Assembly: GCA_013297775.1 (NCBI GenBank)
Contig: JAAFIL010000001.1
Span: 205,025-269,024, forward strand
Reading direction: 5' to 3'
Source: Bacteroidota bacterium
GTDB taxonomy: Bacteria; Bacteroidota; Bacteroidia; B-17B0; Aurantibacillaceae
DNA: 64,000 nucleotides
Shown one piece after another: positions 60,302 to 64,000 of this stretch; the first letter of the stretch is position 1, and the number at the start of each line of letters is the position of its first letter. The position numbers were made by a program, and so were the translations under genes. A model generated the notes under the pieces. The model had not been told where the DNA came from, did not search any database, and saw only the letters and a list, made by a program, of their open reading frames with translations.

Positions 60302-60607
60302 TTACTCTTCCGATTTATCAATCACCTTTGGTACTTTAAAATAATCGCTATCTTTTTTTGGGGCATTCTTTAAGGCTTCTTTTTGCGTTAACGATTGCAT
60401 AGGCTCATCTTCGCGCAAAACATTCGTTTCGGGATTCATGTAAATAAGTGGCTCCACGGCTTCGGTATCGAGTTCGCTGAGTTTATCTACAAAATGTAAC
60501 ATGCGGTTTAAATCATTTTCGATTTCAATTTTGGCTTCGTCCGAAAACTCTAGCCTTGCCAAGTGTGCAATTTCATCTACCGTTTTACTATTAATTTTAT
60601 TTGCCAT
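60302..60607 (-). CDS. gatC: Asp/Glu-tRNA amidotransferase subunit GatC
   Basis: The 101-residue protein has the GatC pattern: VDEIAHLARLEFSDEAKIEIENDLNRMLHFVDKLSELDTEAVEPL, then MNPETNVLREDEPMQSLT. GatC stabilises the GatA-GatB complex that converts misacylated Glu-tRNA(Gln) and Asp-tRNA(Asn). gatA and gatB are not in the window. Its start overlaps the plsC stop by 11 bp, so the two are cotranscribed. Confidence 0.93.
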   Translation of the reverse strand: MANKINSKTVDEIAHLARLEFSDEAKIEIENDLNRMLHFVDKLSELDTEAVEPLIYMNPETNVLREDEPMQSLTQKEALKNAPKKDSDYFKVPKVIDKSEE

Positions 60608-61346
60608 CGTATTTAAGAATTTGAGCCGTCGTAAAGGTAAATACTTTTTCTTTAATAGCTTCTATGTCCTGAGGTCCTAAACCCTTCGTTTCGATAGGGT
60701 TGCCCACTACAATAACCGGAAAACCAGGGCGACCGTTGCTTTTAAAAAAACCGCCATTTTGAAGGTAACGCCAATTATTAACATTCACCACTGGCACAAT
60801 AGGTATTTGTTTATCTATGGCCAATTTAAAGGCCCCATTTTTAAAAGGCTTCAATTGCCCTTCACTACTAATCGTTCCTTCAGGATAAATAACCATGCTC
60901 CGCCCTTTATCAATTTCATGTCCAGCACTAACAAATGCTTGATGGGCATTGGTTATACTTTTACGATTTACAGGAATATCCATGTATTGAAAGAAAATTT
61001 TAAACAAAGGTATCTTTAACAGTTCGGCTTTGCCCATGTAAATAGCCGTGTGGTCAATGTAAAATGGACTGTAACAAATATCTAAATACGAAGTATGATT
61101 GGCAACAATTACACAAGGCTTGGGTAATTTATAAGGCTCCGAAACATAAATTACTTTTGGAATTACCAAGCTAAACAACGATATACACCTTGCCCAAAAC
61201 CGCTTTAAACGAAACGCATAATCAATACGTCCGGTTTTTAAAGCCCAATAAAATAAGGGGAATAACACTAAAAACGGAACACCAAAACTTAGTGCAAACA
61301 ACACTTTCCACAAAGGCATTACTATTAACCGAATTGCTTTCAACAC
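60597..61346 (-). CDS. plsC: 1-acyl-sn-glycerol-3-phosphate acyltransferase (PlsC family), GTG start
   Basis: The 249-residue protein has an N-terminal membrane helix (about 10-35) and the acyltransferase motifs NHTSYLD (H84-x4-D89) and YPEGTIS (E156-G-T). It also has PVNRKS (about 135-140) and IPIVPVVN. It acylates lysophosphatidate to phosphatidate in phospholipid synthesis. The GTG start gives a full N-terminal helix. It is linked to gatC by overlap, as in many Bacteroidota genomes. Confidence 0.92.
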   Translation of the reverse strand: MLKAIRLIVMPLWKVLFALSFGVPFLVLFPLFYWALKTGRIDYAFRLKRFWARCISLFSLVIPKVIYVSEPYKLPKPCVIVANHTSYLDICYSPFYIDHTAIYMGKAELLKIPLFKIFFQYMDIPVNRKSITNAHQAFVSAGHEIDKGRSMVIYPEGTISSEGQLKPFKNGAFKLAIDKQIPIVPVVNVNNWRYLQNGGFFKSNGRPGFPVIVVGNPIETKGLGPQDIEAIKEKVFTFTTAQILKYDGK

Positions 61347-61466
61347 GTGAGCGGCAAAGCAAACATTAGGGCTTAACTTTCCGCATTAAATATAACCAAA
61401 TAAACCTAATTTAAATTGCCAACAAAAATTTATACAGGCTCTTAACCATAAATAAATTAGCGCAGG

Positions 61467-63140
61467 TTACACCTTCCGCTTTATAATAACATCAGGAACC
61501 GAAAAATTTTGACCATTAATATTTACTTTAATGCCTTCGATAAAGGCTCGCCGACCTGGCTTCAACTCGCTTAATAATTTAATAGCCCTTGGCGTTAAGG
61601 CCGACGAGGTCAATACTTCGTCAATAAGCGTTCCGTCTTTACCAGTAGCTGTTATCACCGCATGTGTAACTTTCACACTCACCGGAAACTCAAAGCCCAA
61701 ACACACCGCACTCAACGCATTAATACTTTGTAATTCTATACTATTTAATTCTAACGTTGACAATACAGCGCGTCCATTAATTTTAGCTACGGGCTGTGGA
61801 ATATTTTTTACTCTAAAAACTTTTGGCAATCCTTGCGCCTTTAAAACCCCTCCCACCTTTGAAAACACACTTACTAAACAAGTGCCACTACTACTTGCCG
61901 TTACAACATATTTACCCACGCCATTGGGCTTAATAGAGGCCCCGCTTCCACTAACGTTAACAACTAAATCGTTGGGTAAAATTCCAGCCGCCGAAGCCGA
62001 TAACGGATTATCTACGCCCACATAAAATACATTCATATTGTCGGCACCTACTGCACTAAAGGCCTGTGCCACGGTGTAAGTGTGCGCAAACGGAAAGTAC
62101 AATTCATCGCCATTCGGTTTTTTATACGCAATAACTCCTTTAATGGATTGCGATCCACTGTTGCCCGCCAACGTTTGCCATTTACCAATACCATCTTTTA
62201 GCGGTAAGGCTTCGCCCGGTGTTTTCAATTGTTTCGTGGTGCTATCATACTCTGCGCCTAACAACACACGCATGCGGTCGGGCGTTAACTCGGTGCTGCC
62301 CGCCGAAAGTAAAATGTCGGCACTAAACAATTCGCCCGCTTGCACATAATTAACAGGCGCCAACACTTTCGCTTGAAGCGTATTAAACTTCGGAATGTAT
62401 TTTGTAGAAGCGGCTGAAAAAACACGCAGAAATTCAGACTCTAAATTTTTTAAATCGGTCTGCATCTTTTCCAAATTAGTTAACACAGCCGCAGTTGGTA
62501 AATGATAAAAATTCTCTTGCTCCCAATTCATTTTAATACCGTCTTGCTCGTACCCCTTATCACTAGGTTTTATTAAACTTAACTGATCGTTTAAACTTTT
62601 AAAATCAGCTTGGTCCAATGCTGTTTTTTTCGTTTGCTGCATCGTACTCAAATCATTTTGAAGGGCTGCACTTAGCGCATTTAATTTGCCCTTTAACTCT
62701 AGTGCCGAGTAAGCGGCGCGTATAGGCTGGGTTTCATCGCTGCCTAAAAATAAATACGTGGGCGTATCAAAATCTTCTAACGATTTCATATACCGCATTT
62801 GAACCGTATCGGGTTGTTGCGTTTTCTCTACTTTAGAAATAAGTTTAAATTTCAGACTGTCAACATAAGCCATTAAAGCCTGCACACGTTGTTTGGTAAC
62901 TTGCGATTGATCGTAATACGGTTTTGCCTCTACATTGCCTTGATTAACGTAGCTCAAAAATGCCGCTTCCATCCGCGAATTATTCTCGGTAAGTATAGCG
63001 TTCGAGTGCTCCAAACTCTCGTCAACCGTAATAAATCCTTTTAAAATTTCGCTCGATACGTTTAAAGCAAGCATGGCTGTTAACACCAAATACATCATGC
63101 TAATCATTTTTTGTCGGGGAGTTTCTCTACCAATTGCCAT
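61467..63140 (-). CDS. gldM: Gliding motility/type IX secretion protein GldM
   Basis: The 557-residue protein starts MAIGRETPRQKMISMMYLVL, with a transmembrane helix (about 12-30) that in GldM inserts into GldL and forms the rotary motor. It is followed by long periplasmic domains (AFLSYVNQGNVEAKPYY; later ASAAGILPNDLVVNVSGSG and VPDVIIKRKV at the end). GldM normally lies in a gldK-L-M-N cluster, but no gldK, gldL or gldN is next to it here. It is therefore a lone gene or extra paralogue. Length and motifs are complete. The closest genes are plsC/gatC on the same strand, 120 bp downstream. Confidence 0.9.
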   Translation of the reverse strand: MAIGRETPRQKMISMMYLVLTAMLALNVSSEILKGFITVDESLEHSNAILTENNSRMEAAFLSYVNQGNVEAKPYYDQSQVTKQRVQALMAYVDSLKFKLISKVEKTQQPDTVQMRYMKSLEDFDTPTYLFLGSDETQPIRAAYSALELKGKLNALSAALQNDLSTMQQTKKTALDQADFKSLNDQLSLIKPSDKGYEQDGIKMNWEQENFYHLPTAAVLTNLEKMQTDLKNLESEFLRVFSAASTKYIPKFNTLQAKVLAPVNYVQAGELFSADILLSAGSTELTPDRMRVLLGAEYDSTTKQLKTPGEALPLKDGIGKWQTLAGNSGSQSIKGVIAYKKPNGDELYFPFAHTYTVAQAFSAVGADNMNVFYVGVDNPLSASAAGILPNDLVVNVSGSGASIKPNGVGKYVVTASSSGTCLVSVFSKVGGVLKAQGLPKVFRVKNIPQPVAKINGRAVLSTLELNSIELQSINALSAVCLGFEFPVSVKVTHAVITATGKDGTLIDEVLTSSALTPRAIKLLSELKPGRRAFIEGIKVNINGQNFSVPDVIIKRKV

Positions 63141-63349
63141 GGGATGTAAGTTTTAGAATTACTTACATAATGAAGCGTAAAAAAATAGTTACAACTTTTT
63201 AATTTATTCTTTCAAAAAAGAAAAAAATACTTTTACTAGTTAAATCAACTTGATTGTAAATTAGTAATCTTTTACTAAACGATTCAGATAGAAGCTGTGC
63301 CCCCCTAATGTGTGTGTAACTGAAACAAGGTTAAAGGCCTAAAATAGTT

Positions 63350-63510
63350 TTTTAAAACCCGAAGTTCCACATTGGGGGTCGTGTCGTCAGCTTTAGCCAA
63401 TTTGCCCTTTGCGGCTTTTGTTGCAGCTGCGGTGGCTCCCAAGGTCGCCTCCTCACTCGCACAAAAGCACGCAAAGGTCGGCATTGGGCTGCCGCTTCCA
63501 CCACTCACAG
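63350..63510 (+). repeat. Degenerate GGGCTGCCGCTTC repeat region
   Basis: A GC-richer patch in a non-coding stretch contains GGGCTGCCGCTTC at 63486-63498, the same 13-mer as at 7128-7140. It also holds GCTTTAGCC near 63390 and GCACGCAAAGG near 63467, the latter like the CGCAAAG family. Open frames here on both strands show no recognisable protein and are taken as chance. The rest of 63141-63723 shows nothing coherent. Confidence 0.45.
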
Positions 63511-63723
63511 AAAAAAATCTTGACCAATGTTATACCTATTTAATTAATGATTCTCTTAAAATAAAATTAAATCTATTTCATAATTCAATTACATAAATTA
63601 CCAGAACAGTTGACGATCTTAATATCTTGGTGTTCTTAATAACCTGAGTTCGATTAGTGAGTAATACCAAGTGAACTTATATTTTAGTCCAATCTACTCG
63701 TTCTTTTTCATCATTACTTCTTT

Positions 63724-63798
63724 AAAAATTTGTTCCAGGGCAAACATATAGTATATGTTTGAGCCAGTTTTTGCGCCGGGGCTATACAACAAATTTTT
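63724..63798. repeat. Nested palindromic hairpin element
   Basis: An outer 11-bp inverted repeat, AAAAATTTGTT (63724-63734) and AACAAATTTTT (63788-63798), encloses an almost perfect 21-bp palindrome at 63741-63761 (arms CAAACATATA and TATATGTTTG around one G). It could form a nested hairpin in RNA or DNA. It lies in non-coding DNA near the right edge. Confidence 0.55.
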
Positions 63799-63891
63799 TC
63801 ATCGTACTGATAAAATTTATACTGAGCGTAGTCGAAGCAAATAACTTCGCATCTTTAGACTAAAATATATCTGCATTCTATCTAACTTCCA

Positions 63892-64000
63892 CTATGTAGC
63901 TGATAATTCGGTAGTTGTAATGTTGTATTTTTTCATGGTCTTTTTTATAAAGTGTAATTTTTTTTCCTTAATCATTTCTTGGTATTCATTATGACTTGGG
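63892..64000 (-). CDS. Possible C-terminus of a gene entering from the right edge
   Basis: A frame open from the edge to a TAG at 63892-63894 reads SHNEYQEMIKEKKLHFIKKT and then MKKYNITTTELSAT. The charged composition is protein-like, but only 35 residues are visible and no family is recognised. It could be chance. Confidence 0.3.
   Translation of the reverse strand, partial: PSHNEYQEMIKEKKLHFIKKTMKKYNITTTELSAT

Noticed and set aside
63305..63596. Ala-rich frames on both strands near the right edge
   Set aside because: They overlap a degenerate intergenic repeat and show no family resemblance.
1..64000. tRNA or rRNA genes
   Set aside because: No cloverleaf with T-loop GTTCRA-type sequence or rRNA-like segment was found in the intergenic regions by eye.

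Overview
This 64 kb window is AT-rich and comes from a member of the Bacteroidota, most probably a Flavobacteriia-like lineage. The evidence is a GldM-type gliding/type IX secretion protein, a very large secreted adhesin-like protein, an XrtF-type exosortase cassette, an UpxY-type antiterminator, GSCFA and DUF3995 family proteins, and candidate promoters matching the Bacteroidota TAnnTTTG -7 element. No rRNA, tRNA or CRISPR array was seen.

Layout. Positions 1-2966 hold the N-terminal ~988 residues of a secreted repeat protein that runs off the left edge. Positions 3183-14269 are ordinary chromosome: hemL, divergent kynU with a GSCFA gene, a MITE-like hairpin and a short tandem repeat, a TPR lipoprotein, a heterodisulfide-reductase-like Fe-S protein with a membrane di-cluster ferredoxin protein, an MlaD-like protein, a TrmH-family rRNA/tRNA methyltransferase, and a TPR histidine kinase that starts with TTG.

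Positions 14481-56512 are one surface-polysaccharide locus of about 38 genes, all on the minus strand and mostly spaced by a few bases or by 4-bp overlaps. Transcription runs from high to low coordinates. It opens with a Wzc-like tyrosine autokinase, a winged-helix regulator and UpxY. Then come a UDP-HexNAc 4-epimerase, HisH2 and HisF2, the Wzm/Wzt ABC exporter, and a long sugar-modification and glycosyltransfer section. That section has four AsnB-type amidotransferases, a WbpG/PseA-type N-acetyl sugar amidotransferase, further SDR epimerases/dehydratases, six methyltransferases, two NodB-like deacetylases, WbqC and GNAT proteins, a FemAB-like transferase, an alpha-1,2-fucosyltransferase-like GT11 protein, several GT4/CgeB-like glycosyltransferases and a UDP-GlcNAc 2-epimerase. 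Together WbpG, HisH2 and HisF2 predict an acetamidino sugar, and the four AsnB copies predict further amidation. An 850-bp island splits the normally adjacent hisH2/hisF2 pair. It holds a GxxExxY gene broken by an in-frame TAG and is flanked by two arrays of CGCAAAG-rich repeats in opposite orientation.

Positions 56598-57835, divergent from the locus, carry a three-gene exosortase cassette: a small PID-CTERM-like substrate, an XrtF-like exosortase and its accessory membrane protein. Positions 57840-63140 return to housekeeping: glyA with a clear terminator, two small hypothetical/DUF genes, gatC, plsC and a stand-alone gldM. The last ~860 bp are essentially non-coding repeat-like sequence, with a possible gene end at the right edge.

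All identifications come from reading motifs by eye. No database search was run.
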